DNA of 64,000 nucleotides from Geminocystis sp050753365 (lineage in GTDB: Bacteria > Cyanobacteriota > Cyanobacteriia > Cyanobacteriales > Cyanobacteriaceae). The notes under the pieces were generated by a model. It worked only from the letters and a program-made list of their open reading frames with translations. It made no database searches and was not told the origin of the DNA. Positions 8,272 to 17,440 of the stretch are shown here, piece after piece. How positions within the stretch are numbered: position 1 is the first letter of the stretch; every line of letters starts with the position of its first letter. The stretch covers positions 31,605 to 95,604 of the forward strand of contig NZ_JBLZFY010000006.1 in NCBI RefSeq assembly GCF_050753365.1, given 5' to 3'. The translations under genes were made by a program, and so were the position numbers.

Positions 8272-9465
8272 TTAACAATATTTATGAATTAAATTAATTA
8301 AGGTTTCTTTTTCAAAGGGTTTTGGTAAAAAATCCCTCGCTCCAGTAGTAGTTAAAATATCGTTACTAATATTTTTTTCCCCACTAATTAAAATAATAGG
8401 AATTGATTTAAAAACAGGACTACTTTTGAGAATTTTGCATAATCTATTACCATTAATACCGGGCATAGAAATATCCATAATAATTAAATCAGGATTACTT
8501 TTAAATAGATAAGATAAAGATTTCATCGGATCTGAAATAGTACTTAAATTATATTTATTTTCGTCTAAATAAGCGCTAATTATTTCTAACATTGCTGGGC
8601 TATCATCAATACAAACGATCGAATATTTTTTCTGACTTTCTTTAGTTTTTGGCGGTTCAATTGAATCAATTTTTTCAGAATCAACTGATAATTTTTGAGG
8701 AATATATAGGGGAATTTGGGGCAGTAAATCTAGGGGAGCTTTTGGGGGGTGTAAATGTAAAACTTTATGTTGAATATAAGTGGATAATAATTGAGCTAAT
8801 TTTAGTTCATCTTGTTTGATAAAAACTGCTAATTCTCTGATACTTAAACCATTCATTAAACGGACTAATTGTTTTAGTACTTTAACGGAAAGAGAGCCAG
8901 AATTGGTATATTTATCTAATAAACTAGGATTATTACAAGTTGGTCTCTGATGGGGAGAAGTGATAGTTGGGCTTAATTTTTGCCATAATTCCCAACGATG
9001 ATGAATATTTTTAATCAAAGGTTTAACTTCTAATAAATCTGCATTATTAACCCTCTCATTTTCTAGTAATTTTAAGGGTTTTATTTCATGATTTAATATT
9101 GCTTCATTTTGATGTTTAGTAAGCCAATATAAGGATTCGATCGCATCTTCGGTAATTTTTCTTTTTAAAAGTTCTCTTTGTTTACTATTAATAAAACCCC
9201 CTCTTTCTAGCAAAGAAATTTGATGTTTAATATCAGTTTTATTATGTTCTAAAAACGTAAATTTTGAGACATTGACATTTCCAATACTGTGTAAATAATA
9301 TTTTAAAGTGTTTCCTGATTGTAAAGAATGAGTAGCAAATTCGAGTTTTCCATCTAATAAAGAGAGTTGCCATAAAATATCATTCTTATTAATTTCAATT
9401 TGACCAGTAGTAGCAGATATGTTAATATCTTCAAATAAATTAACGGGTTTTAAAGTGGTATTCAT
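8272..9465 (-). CDS. PatA-type response regulator (PATAN/DUF4388 + receiver)
   Basis: 397 residues. The N-terminal region resembles the PATAN domain of cyanobacterial PatA/PixG/PilG regulators (FEDINISATTGQIEI... LWQLSLLDGKLEFAT), followed by an alpha-helical middle. The C-terminal receiver starts at YSIVCIDDSPAML, has its phospho-acceptor Asp in IIMDISMPG and the conserved Lys in FLPKPF. An upstream extension of the frame is encoded by the palindromic repeat at 9525. I therefore start at the ATG at 9465, which has GAGG about 11 bases before it. It ends the taxis cluster, whereas in the Synechocystis pix and pil loci the PatA-type gene comes first. Confidence 0.82.
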   Translation of the reverse strand: MNTTLKPVNLFEDINISATTGQIEINKNDILWQLSLLDGKLEFATHSLQSGNTLKYYLHSIGNVNVSKFTFLEHNKTDIKHQISLLERGGFINSKQRELLKRKITEDAIESLYWLTKHQNEAILNHEIKPLKLLENERVNNADLLEVKPLIKNIHHRWELWQKLSPTITSPHQRPTCNNPSLLDKYTNSGSLSVKVLKQLVRLMNGLSIRELAVFIKQDELKLAQLLSTYIQHKVLHLHPPKAPLDLLPQIPLYIPQKLSVDSEKIDSIEPPKTKESQKKYSIVCIDDSPAMLEIISAYLDENKYNLSTISDPMKSLSYLFKSNPDLIIMDISMPGINGNRLCKILKSSPVFKSIPIILISGEKNISNDILTTTGARDFLPKPFEKETLINLIHKYC

Positions 9466-9524
9466 AATTGATATTTCCTCAATTTTAATAGTAGTTATTA
9501 GGGTGGATATTGTACAGTTAGGAG

Positions 9525-9541
9525 GGTGGGCATTGCCCACC
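9525..9541. repeat. 17-base palindromic repeat GGTGGGCATTGCCCACC
   Basis: Copy 2 of the dispersed palindrome, lying between the CheA gene and the PatA-type regulator. It creates a spurious upstream extension of the regulator's reading frame. Confidence 0.8.
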
Positions 9542-9675
9542 AAGAAGGATTTTATTGACTAAACTAACGATAAATAAATTTTATTTCTCACACCAAAATT
9601 ATTAAATAAAAATAATAGTTTTACATCGAGAAGACTGCTTATTCTGTTTAATTAAAAATCTTATTTTTATCATAA

Positions 9676-12507
9676 TTATTTATTAGTTAATAGTTTTAAT
9701 TTATTTAATAATTCTTGTTCATTAAAAGGTTTAGAAAAGTAATCAATTGCTCCTAATTTTAAAGCGATTTTTCGATGCTTTTCATTACTGCGAGAAGTTA
9801 ACATAATAATTGGTAAATCTTTAAATTCTTTTTTACTTTTCACTTCCTCTAATAAACCATAACCATCTAAACGAGGCATCTCCACATCGGAAATTACAGC
9901 TTTCACCGATAAACCATTGAATAATTTATCCACCCCTTCCCTGCCGTCTTTAGCTTCTTCTACTTGATACCCAGCTTTTTCAAGGGTTAAGGCTAAATAG
10001 TTCCGCACGTTAATAGAGTCATCCACTATCAAAATTCGCTTAATTTCTTCTTGATAAATGGTATGTTTAGAGATATTTTTACTCTCAAAATTATTACTAA
10101 AACATCCTTGTATCATATCCACTGGATCAACTAGGGGAATAACTCGACCATCCCCTAATATAATGGAGCTATTAAAGCCACTAGGTAAATCAATTGGAGT
10201 TTGAATGGGATATACCGTAACTTCTTGCTCACCCCAAACTTTATCAATGTAAACACTGCTTAATGTACTGCTTTCACCCACCACTAAAACAGTAGTACGA
10301 TCGAGCAGAGGATTACCTTTAAGGGGATTGGCTTTATAGGCACGGTTAAAAATTAGGTAGTCTTCTATTTTAATTAAGGGGATTTTTTGACTATTCCAAT
10401 GGATATATTCTGTAGTTTCATCAGTGGTAATTTCTTGAGGGAGAAAGGCTTTTAACTCCCGAATACTGTTAAGGGGAATAGCAAACACAAATCCACTTCT
10501 TTCTAGTAACATTACCTTTAATACTGAGAGAGAAAAAGGAATATTAATCGTAAAGGTTGTACCCTTGCCTTCTTGGGTTTTAACTTGAATATCCCCCCGA
10601 ATTTCTTTTAGGTTAGTGCGGACTACATCCATACCAACGCCACGCCCTGAAAGTTCGGTAACTTGTTCTTTTGTACTAAAACCAGGCTCAAAAATATAGT
10701 CCAAAATTTGGGCTTCAGACATTTCCTCAACAATTTGCGGTGGAATACCTTTACTTAAAAGACGGTTTTTAATTTGCTTTAAGGGGATACCGCCTCCATC
10801 ATCTTCAATCGTAATTATAGTTTGATTAGCTCGATTAACTGCAGAAATAATGATTTTACCTTCGGGAGGTTTCCAGTTCGCAATACGAATGTCGCTAGGC
10901 TCGATCCCATGATCAAAAGCATTGCGTAATAAGTGATTGAGGGGTGAATTAAGTTTGTCTAACACCGATCGATCGATGAGAGTACCTTCTCCTTTGATTT
11001 GTAGTTTTACTTTTTTCTGAAATTGTATTGACAAATCCCTCATCATGCGGGGAAATTGTTTGACGACATCGGCAAAGGGTGTCATTTGAGTGCGAGTCAC
11101 ATTTTTCTGCAATGCACTGGTAGTTTGATTTAATTCACTGATCGAACCTTGCATATCTACTAACCCTAGCTGAATATCGGTACTAACTTCCTTGAGTTGC
11201 ACAATGGTTTCAATTTGCTCTTGAGTTACAAGGTGTAAATCGGTATAACGATCCATTTCTAAGATGTCAAAATCGCTGTTTAATTGGGAAGATGAGCCAT
11301 TATTATTAGTAGTGGTGACTAATGTTGTTTGAGGTGTATTGATTAAGCCTTCAATAGAAGCTCGATCGTACCACTTTTTCAACTGCTCTTGAGATTCTTC
11401 CAGTTTCATCATTCTTTCATACATTAAAGAAGCAAAATTTTTCAACTCCTCCAATTGGGAATTGATAATATTACGCTCAAGAATCAACTTACCAAACAGG
11501 GTGTTAAACTGGGTTAACTGTTTCGCAGGAATCCTCACCATTTGCACTGTTTCACTGATGACTGGAGGAGAAGTTTTAACCTCTTTTGTCTTCGTAATGG
11601 TAATTTCTTCCAATGGAAAAGACTGTAATTCTTGTGCTAAAAATTCTTCATCAAGGTTATTTAATTCCCCTTCTAAGGCAACTAAATCAATATCTAAACC
11701 CTCAGTTTCTCCAAAATTAATTTCTGTATCAAGGGTAAAAGGAATAAAATCAAAGGTTGTGGGTATTTTCTCTAAACTACCACGAAGGGCGAGAGAGTGC
11801 GATCGTTTCCAAATATTAACAGCTTCTTCGGCAAGATTCGACAAATTATCAATATCTGTAATCATCGCCTGTTGTTGTATTGCCTGAGATAATTCGGTAA
11901 AAGGTGCAATATCTGCCATTTGACTAAACACCATCAATTCTTCCGTAAGGAGAATTAAACCTTGTTGTAACTCATTTCCTGACAGATGGGGGATTTGTTG
12001 GGCAAACTCATCTAATAGTCGATCGACTTCTTCTTGAAATAGCTCTAATTCACTACCAGAACCTTGATTGAGGGCAAAAAGGTCATTTTCGTCCTTTTCT
12101 TGTAAATCCCCTAAAAATTGTTTTAAACCGTCAAATACGGCGATATTTTGTATTTCTAAGGTTGTATTATTAAAATCTCCTCGATTCTGGTGGAAATGCA
12201 CAATATGACGTAAATTATCAACTCCTTGCAAAAAGAGGGTTTGTAAATCATCGGTGATAGTAATAGAGTCAAAACGAAGCCGTAGAATTTTGAGAAAATC
12301 CTCGAAACGATGAGCGGTATTACTTAAATCCGTAAACCCCATCATTCCAGCACCCCCTTTCAAGGAATGTGCCGATCGCAAAGCCAAGTCAAGACTATAG
12401 ACATCCGTGGCTCGATCGTGTATTTTTAAAAAGACATCCTCAAGTTGATCTAAATAACTATGAGCTTCATCCAGAAAATTGAACTTAATTTGCGTTTCTC
12501 TATCCAT
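9676..12507 (-). CDS. cheA: CheA/PilL-type hybrid histidine kinase with C-terminal receiver
   Basis: 943-residue cytoplasmic kinase of a taxis or type IV pilus pathway. Order: Hpt domain with phospho-His47 in SAHSLKGGAGMMGF; a low-complexity middle; dimerisation helices; HATPase with NHLLRNAFDHGIE, DDGGGI and GRGVGMDVV; a CheW-like domain; and a receiver (ILIVDDSINVR, AVISDVEMPRLDG, FSKPF). The open frame runs 44 codons further upstream, but that part is made by the inverted-repeat element at 12522-12659. The ATG at 12507 has GGAG eight bases before it and begins MDRETQIKFNFLDEA, a normal Hpt start. It would be driven by the MCP/CheW complex upstream. Confidence 0.9.
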   Translation of the reverse strand: MDRETQIKFNFLDEAHSYLDQLEDVFLKIHDRATDVYSLDLALRSAHSLKGGAGMMGFTDLSNTAHRFEDFLKILRLRFDSITITDDLQTLFLQGVDNLRHIVHFHQNRGDFNNTTLEIQNIAVFDGLKQFLGDLQEKDENDLFALNQGSGSELELFQEEVDRLLDEFAQQIPHLSGNELQQGLILLTEELMVFSQMADIAPFTELSQAIQQQAMITDIDNLSNLAEEAVNIWKRSHSLALRGSLEKIPTTFDFIPFTLDTEINFGETEGLDIDLVALEGELNNLDEEFLAQELQSFPLEEITITKTKEVKTSPPVISETVQMVRIPAKQLTQFNTLFGKLILERNIINSQLEELKNFASLMYERMMKLEESQEQLKKWYDRASIEGLINTPQTTLVTTTNNNGSSSQLNSDFDILEMDRYTDLHLVTQEQIETIVQLKEVSTDIQLGLVDMQGSISELNQTTSALQKNVTRTQMTPFADVVKQFPRMMRDLSIQFQKKVKLQIKGEGTLIDRSVLDKLNSPLNHLLRNAFDHGIEPSDIRIANWKPPEGKIIISAVNRANQTIITIEDDGGGIPLKQIKNRLLSKGIPPQIVEEMSEAQILDYIFEPGFSTKEQVTELSGRGVGMDVVRTNLKEIRGDIQVKTQEGKGTTFTINIPFSLSVLKVMLLERSGFVFAIPLNSIRELKAFLPQEITTDETTEYIHWNSQKIPLIKIEDYLIFNRAYKANPLKGNPLLDRTTVLVVGESSTLSSVYIDKVWGEQEVTVYPIQTPIDLPSGFNSSIILGDGRVIPLVDPVDMIQGCFSNNFESKNISKHTIYQEEIKRILIVDDSINVRNYLALTLEKAGYQVEEAKDGREGVDKLFNGLSVKAVISDVEMPRLDGYGLLEEVKSKKEFKDLPIIMLTSRSNEKHRKIALKLGAIDYFSKPFNEQELLNKLKLLTNK

Positions 12508-12521
12508 AATATTAACTCCAT

Positions 12522-12659
12522 GTAGGTTGGGTTGAGGTACGAAACCCAAAAAATTAAGTATAAAATTACTAATGATCAGATTTAATGTGTGAAAAACTTT
12601 TAACGATGAAATTAATTGATTTGTGGTGTTGGGTTTCACTTTCGTTTAACCCAACCTAC
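12522..12659. repeat. MITE-like inverted-repeat element between MCP and CheA genes
   Basis: 138 bases bounded by the perfect 12-base inverted repeat GTAGGTTGGGTT / AACCCAACCTAC, with inner matching GAAACCCAA / TTGGGTTTC. The interior is AT-rich without coding capacity of its own. It fills almost the whole gap between the MCP stop (12663) and CheA start (12507), so it was inserted inside the operon. Elements with this terminal sequence are common in cyanobacterial intergenic DNA (recalled, not searched). Confidence 0.75.
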
Positions 12660-12662
12660 CTA

Positions 12663-15032
12663 TTACTCCACCTTGAATTGCTCAACAGCAGACTGTAACT
12701 TTTGAGCTACTTGTGCTGTATTACGCATTGAGGCTGATACCTGTTGAGAGGATTTCAGTCTTTCTTCCGAATAACTAGCGATTTGTTGCATTAACTCCGT
12801 TACAAGAGTAGAAGTATCGGTTTGGGTTACGGTTGCCTGAGAAATAGAATACATTAGTTCGTTAATAGACTTCGATCGAGCCAACACATTTTCGAGGCGT
12901 TTTTTAGTCGCCTCCACTAAACGAGTACTATCAACTACTTGAGATGTACCAACTTCCATCGCTTGGGTTACTTCCTGAGTCTCTAACTGAATATTTGCCA
13001 CAATTTTGGCAATTTCCTTTGTCGCCGTTGCGGATTGTTCCGCTAATGCTCCAACTTGTTCTGCTACAACCGTAAAACCTTGTCCTTGTTCTCCTGCTCT
13101 ACTTGCCTCTACACTGGCATTAATAGCCAAAAGATTGGTTTTCAGAGCGATTTCTTCGATTAATGACACCACTTGAGAAATTTTCTGGGAGGATTCCCCT
13201 AAACGCTTCATTTTTTTAGCCGTTTCTCCCACAGTAGTTCTTAAGCTGACAATACTATTAACGGTATCATCCATAACTTTTGTTCCTTCTTGAGTTTCCT
13301 TAAACGCATCATCGGCTAAAGTTGCCGCTTGGTTAGCATTTTGAGTAACAATCTCGATGGATTTCGACATTTCCTGCACCGATTCAAGGGTAATATTGGT
13401 TGCTTCGGCTTCTTTAATTGCCTGTTGAGTTAATTCTTGGATAGATTCCTCATTAGTAGTTAAAGACGAGGTTACTTGGGTAGTGGATTTTTTTACCTCA
13501 ATGGCAATGTGCCGTAAGTTATCGATAATAGCGTTAATTAAGTCAGCAACGGTACTCATTTCCATAGAATCTAAACTAGCTTTTACCGTCAAATCTCCGT
13601 CTAATGCGTCTTGCACTTCTTCTAAGAGAGTTAAAATTGCTCCTTGTAACGCCTCTTTCTGTTTTTGTCGATCTTGTGCTACAATAGTTTGTTCTTGAAT
13701 TAAGTTATTGACTTGTTTGACAAGGTTATTAAAATTATCTCCTAAAGTATAGGTTTCTAACGTGCCTTGTAATTCTACCTGTATGCTTAAATCACCTTCG
13801 GCTACTTGTTTCGCTTTGTTGGTTAAATTAGTTAAAGGATTTGATAATTGACGGGCTAATAATACCACAACCACAGTGGCGATCGCAGCTAGGGCAACGG
13901 CAATTATAATCAAGTTAAGAGCTAATTCCTGCCCTGCTTTAGCGATTTCAGCTTTAGCAACGGAAGCTACTACTACCAGATCACTTTCTGGTACATTGAG
14001 AATATTATAAATTCGATCGCCCAATTCTAAAGACAAAATTAACTCATCGGTAACAGTATTAGTGATGTTGACGTTAGAAATGCCATTTTTCCCCTGTAAC
14101 TTGGCAATAACCACTTCAGGTTCTTCTGGAGCATCGGTGACGGAACTTTGAAACAACCTTATAGCTTCAATTAAAGGCTCTCCCCCCCTCACATCTCCTA
14201 AAGCCGTAGCCTCATTGACGGTAAAAGTACTTAAAGCCTCCCCAGCACTAGCACTAATTACTTGCACTTCTTGAGATTCAGAAATTTTTACCTTCAAAGA
14301 GTCAAAAATACGCTCGTTTAAGTCTTCGATGGATTTAGTAACTTTAGTAATACCTAAGAAACTGGTAGAAACAGGGTCTTTGATCGATCGAATTAAAGTT
14401 ACAAACGCTGTACCAGAAACCTCATCAAATTCAGGCTGAATCACTCTCCTATTTTCAAAAGAAACCTCCTCCCACCACCCAGAAGTATTTTCGACAATGT
14501 CTGTAGGATTATTACTGTAGGCGATACCGTTACCTTTTTCTTCAATTAAGATAATGTTGTTTAAGAGTTCTCTTTGTTCTAAAAATGTTAAATATTGATT
14601 AACGAGGGGATATTGTTGGGGTACTTTATTCGCTTTACTGTCTTCTGAAGCAGTTTTTAAGGCACTTGTCACATCTGGATTAATTTCTAATATATCAGTC
14701 ACCCGAAAAATATCTTCCATAGATTGACGAGTAGCTTCCGCACCTAATCTTAGGGTTTGAATGGTATCAACTTCTAACCTCTCTTTTGCTTGGCGTTGAG
14801 TAAAATTAATGGCAACACTACTGGCGATGGCCAATGGTACAATAACGGTAGGTAAAACAGTAATTAATAGCTGAGTGCGTAAAGTGCAACGAGAGGATAA
14901 AGAAGGATTATCAGGGGAAAATTTTTGTTTTAAATCAGAGAATAAATCCCTAATAATTTTTTTCTTCATCAAAGAATGAGATAAACTTTGATTTTGAATT
15001 AAATTATCAGATGTTTGATTAAATATTGTCAT
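12663..15032 (-). CDS. Methyl-accepting chemotaxis protein (PilJ-like, periplasmic sensor)
   Basis: 789-residue transmembrane receptor. There is a cytoplasmic N-terminal stretch, TM1 at about 53-73, a large periplasmic sensor region of about 290 residues (Cache-like), and TM2 at about 370-393. A HAMP domain and a second HAMP-like segment (DGDLTVKASLD) follow, then the signalling coiled coil with hairpin tip EIALKTNLLAINASVEASRA and EQGQGFTVVAEQVGALAEQS. There are no GAF domains, so it is not a PixJ-type photoreceptor. The ligand is unknown. A short repeat-filled spacer separates it from cheW. Confidence 0.88.
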   Translation of the reverse strand: MTIFNQTSDNLIQNQSLSHSLMKKKIIRDLFSDLKQKFSPDNPSLSSRCTLRTQLLITVLPTVIVPLAIASSVAINFTQRQAKERLEVDTIQTLRLGAEATRQSMEDIFRVTDILEINPDVTSALKTASEDSKANKVPQQYPLVNQYLTFLEQRELLNNIILIEEKGNGIAYSNNPTDIVENTSGWWEEVSFENRRVIQPEFDEVSGTAFVTLIRSIKDPVSTSFLGITKVTKSIEDLNERIFDSLKVKISESQEVQVISASAGEALSTFTVNEATALGDVRGGEPLIEAIRLFQSSVTDAPEEPEVVIAKLQGKNGISNVNITNTVTDELILSLELGDRIYNILNVPESDLVVVASVAKAEIAKAGQELALNLIIIAVALAAIATVVVVLLARQLSNPLTNLTNKAKQVAEGDLSIQVELQGTLETYTLGDNFNNLVKQVNNLIQEQTIVAQDRQKQKEALQGAILTLLEEVQDALDGDLTVKASLDSMEMSTVADLINAIIDNLRHIAIEVKKSTTQVTSSLTTNEESIQELTQQAIKEAEATNITLESVQEMSKSIEIVTQNANQAATLADDAFKETQEGTKVMDDTVNSIVSLRTTVGETAKKMKRLGESSQKISQVVSLIEEIALKTNLLAINASVEASRAGEQGQGFTVVAEQVGALAEQSATATKEIAKIVANIQLETQEVTQAMEVGTSQVVDSTRLVEATKKRLENVLARSKSINELMYSISQATVTQTDTSTLVTELMQQIASYSEERLKSSQQVSASMRNTAQVAQKLQSAVEQFKVE

Positions 15033-15149
15033 GATAATTAATAGTAAATAGTTGATAATTGATAGTTAATAATTCATAATTGATAGTGAATAGTTCATTA
15101 AGTTTTAGGAGTGAGGGGATTACTTCTTTATCACTCGCAATGACATTTT

Positions 15150-15189
15150 CAATTTTCAATTCTCAATTCTCCATTCTCAATTCTCCATT
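15150..15189. repeat. Heptamer tandem repeat (CAATTCT type)
   Basis: Degenerate head-to-tail heptamers (CAATTTT, CAATTCT, CCATTCT) abut the cheW stop codon. The adjoining 15040-15100 carries a second degenerate array of TAATTGATAGT-like units. Confidence 0.6.
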
Positions 15190-15730
15190 ATTTAGATTGT
15201 TTGATGTCGGCAAATAAAGTTGGTAAATCTAAAATTAATAATTGTTCTTCATCATCTTGAAAACTTCCTTTAAAATAAGTTTTTAACGACATCGGAAGCT
15301 CTTTTTGTGGTAATAAATCATAGATATTTTCATCAGTAAAAATTTCCTCCGAAATAACCCTTGTCACTCCTTGTATTTGATGTACTGCAATACCAATTAA
15401 TAAATCTGAGGTGGATTCTTTTAAAACGATGACGTGATATTGTCTTAAATATGATGATAAAGGGGCTAAACCCATTAATTGCCCTAAGTCAAAAATACAA
15501 AATACGGCATTTCTTGAATTTGCTAAACCCATAACCGCCGTAGGCATTTGGGGAATTGGAGTAATTCGACTCCTTTGTATTAATAATGATTCTTGAATAT
15601 TCGTCATGGGAATAAGGGCAGATAATTTATTGATTCCAAAACGAAGATAACGATCGCCCTTAATGACGGGTGTTTGAAATAATTGAGGTAACAGTTCTTG
15701 TAGTCGAGAAAGAGTTGAAACGCTAGACAT
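15188..15730 (-). CDS. CheW-like adaptor protein
   Basis: 180-residue CheW-domain protein that would bridge the MCP and CheA. Family features: GDRYLRFGINKLSALIPM, ITPIPQMPTAVMGLANSRNAVFCIFDLGQLMGL, and a C-terminal EEQLLILDLPTLF. I chose the second ATG (MSSVSTLS): it has GGAAG seven bases upstream, while the first in-frame ATG, seven codons earlier, has none. It lies 29 bases from the CheY gene and is co-directional with it, so they are one operon. Confidence 0.83.
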   Translation of the reverse strand: MSSVSTLSRLQELLPQLFQTPVIKGDRYLRFGINKLSALIPMTNIQESLLIQRSRITPIPQMPTAVMGLANSRNAVFCIFDLGQLMGLAPLSSYLRQYHVIVLKESTSDLLIGIAVHQIQGVTRVISEEIFTDENIYDLLPQKELPMSLKTYFKGSFQDDEEQLLILDLPTLFADIKQSK

Positions 15731-15759
15731 ATTATTACTTCCTAAAACCATAAAACAAT

Positions 15760-16119
15760 TTATTCATGAATCGATCGAACAGCACTAATTAATTCTTCTT
15801 TGGAGCAAGGTTTGACTAAATAAGCCTTCACTCCTTGTTTTCTCGCCCAAAGTCGATCGACATCTTGATCTTTAGCCGTACAGGCAATCACTGGAATATC
15901 AGCAGTTTCAGGGTTTCTTCTTAATTGACGACACAAATCCAACCCTCCCATTTCTGGCATCATCCAATCGGTAATAATGGCATCAGGTTTACTTTCGGTA
16001 ATTTTTGTTAGTGCTTCCTTACCATTAACAGCAGTAATGACAGAATAACCATTAGAGCTTAAATACTCAGTTATGAGGTCTAATTCTGATTTGAGGTCAT
16101 CCACAACTAAAATCTGCAT
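15760..16119 (-). CDS. CheY/PilH-type single-domain response regulator
   Basis: 119 residues, a receiver domain only. The acidic pair is in ILVVDDLKSE, the phospho-acceptor Asp in AIITDWMMPEMGG, and the conserved Thr/Ser and Lys in VIACTAKDQD and YLVKPCS. The frame could begin nine bases earlier at a TTG; I prefer the ATG (MQILVVDD). First gene of the minus-strand taxis cluster and likely its output regulator, comparable to PilH/PixH. Confidence 0.85.
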   Translation of the reverse strand: MQILVVDDLKSELDLITEYLSSNGYSVITAVNGKEALTKITESKPDAIITDWMMPEMGGLDLCRQLRRNPETADIPVIACTAKDQDVDRLWARKQGVKAYLVKPCSKEELISAVRSIHE

Positions 16120-16267
16120 GATATACAATTCATTTTAAATTTAATTAAGATACATTGTAGCTTATTTTGTTTAACATTAGTAAAAATAGTAATCACTAAA
16201 ATCTTTATTTAGTCAATGTTATTAAAAAAAATCTTATAAATTACATTTGAAAAATTTTATAAATGTA

Positions 16268-16296
16268 TTGAAAACTTTTTTTGATTTATTTATAAT
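16268..16296 (+). promoter_or_regulatory. Sigma70-like promoter of sbpA
   Basis: TTGAAA at 16268-16273 and TATAAT at 16291-16296 with a 17-base spacer. It predicts a leader of only about 25 nucleotides before the start codon. Confidence 0.55.
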
Positions 16297-16327
16297 TAGA
16301 AGGAAAATCAATAAATAGTAAAAAGTG

Positions 16328-17347
16328 ATGCTTTCTAAATATATCCGCTTCATTGGTTTAGGATTAGCAGGATTAATGGTGGCGCTTTTATTTTCCTTTT
16401 CCGTTCAAGCGCAACAAGCCAAAACCATTACCTTTGTCTCTTATGCCGTAACTCAAAGTGCTTATTCAAAAATTATTCCTAAATTCATCGCTGATTGGAA
16501 AAAGAAAACAGGAGAAACCATCGTTTTTCGTCAAAGTTATGCAGGTTCAGGAAGTCAAACTAAAGCTATTATTAATGGCTTAGAAGCAGATATTACCGCT
16601 TTAGCCTTAGCAGGAGATACCAAAAAATTAGAAAATGCGGGATTAATTAAACCGGGCTGGGAAAAAAGAGCACCTAATGATGCCATCGTCACTAGATCAG
16701 TTATTACTTTTATTACCCGTGACAAAGGTGTTAAACCCACCAAATGGTCAGATTTAGCCAATGATAATGTGAAAGTAATTACTGCTAATCCTAAAACTTC
16801 AGGAGGTGCACAATGGAATTTCTTAGGTTTATGGGGCTCGGTAGCTCTCAATGGAGGCACAGAAGCTCAAGCACGAACTTTTGTGCAAAAAATTTATAGT
16901 AATATTCCTGTACCTCAACTACCGAAGGATGCTAGAGAAGCTAGTGACGTTTTCTATAAACGGGGTAGAGGTAACGTTTTATTAAACTATGAAAACGAAG
17001 CGATTTTAGCGAAGCAAAAAGGATCAAAAGTTCCCTATTATATACCCACTGATTATAATATGTCGATCGATAATCCTGTAGCATTAGTCGATAAAAACGT
17101 TGACAAACACGGGACAAGAAAAATAGCGGAAGCCTTTGTTCAATTTGTCTTTACTCCTGAGGCTCAACGAGAATTTGCCAAAGTTGGTTTTCGCCCCGTT
17201 AATGCCCAAGTCGTCAAGGAATTTTCTTCACAATATCCAGCAGTAAAAAAATTAGTCACCATTAAAGATTTTGGTGGTTGGGGCAACATTCAAACTAAAT
17301 TTTTTGCCGATAAAGCAGTTTTTGATCAAATTACCGCTAAAGGATAG
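16328..17347 (+). CDS. sbpA: Periplasmic sulfate-binding protein
   Basis: Solute-binding subunit of a sulfate/thiosulfate ABC transporter, 339 residues. The signal peptide ends at about residue 29 (FSFSVQAQQA). The mature part starts with the family pattern ITFVSYAVTQSAYSKIIPKF and keeps RQSYAGSGSQTKAIINGLEADI, NPKTSGGAQWNFLG and LNYENEAI, which line the sulfate site in SbpA/CysP proteins. A GTG one codon upstream is an alternative start. The permease and ATPase genes that normally follow are absent here; only a cysA-like fragment remains at 21727. It may be expressed as an orphan serving a transporter elsewhere. Confidence 0.92.
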   Translation: MLSKYIRFIGLGLAGLMVALLFSFSVQAQQAKTITFVSYAVTQSAYSKIIPKFIADWKKKTGETIVFRQSYAGSGSQTKAIINGLEADITALALAGDTKKLENAGLIKPGWEKRAPNDAIVTRSVITFITRDKGVKPTKWSDLANDNVKVITANPKTSGGAQWNFLGLWGSVALNGGTEAQARTFVQKIYSNIPVPQLPKDAREASDVFYKRGRGNVLLNYENEAILAKQKGSKVPYYIPTDYNMSIDNPVALVDKNVDKHGTRKIAEAFVQFVFTPEAQREFAKVGFRPVNAQVVKEFSSQYPAVKKLVTIKDFGGWGNIQTKFFADKAVFDQITAKG

Positions 17348-17366
17348 ACTTGTATTCTAATTTATT

Positions 17367-17394
17367 TTGACAACAAGTAAAAATTATCTATAAT
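17367..17394 (+). promoter_or_regulatory. Near-consensus sigma70 promoter before a decayed gene
   Basis: TTGACA at 17367-17372 and TATAAT at 17389-17394, both perfect hexamers, with a 16-base spacer. The ribosome-binding site ATAGGAGATC follows directly before the ATG at 17441. Confidence 0.6.
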
Positions 17395-17440
17395 TACCTC
17401 ACACCCCTCACCATAAATAAACATCAAAAAATAGGAGATC

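Noticed and set aside
12508..12639. Extended N terminus of CheA
   Set aside because: These 44 codons are made of the inverted-repeat element; the downstream ATG has a ribosome-binding site and starts at the Hpt domain.
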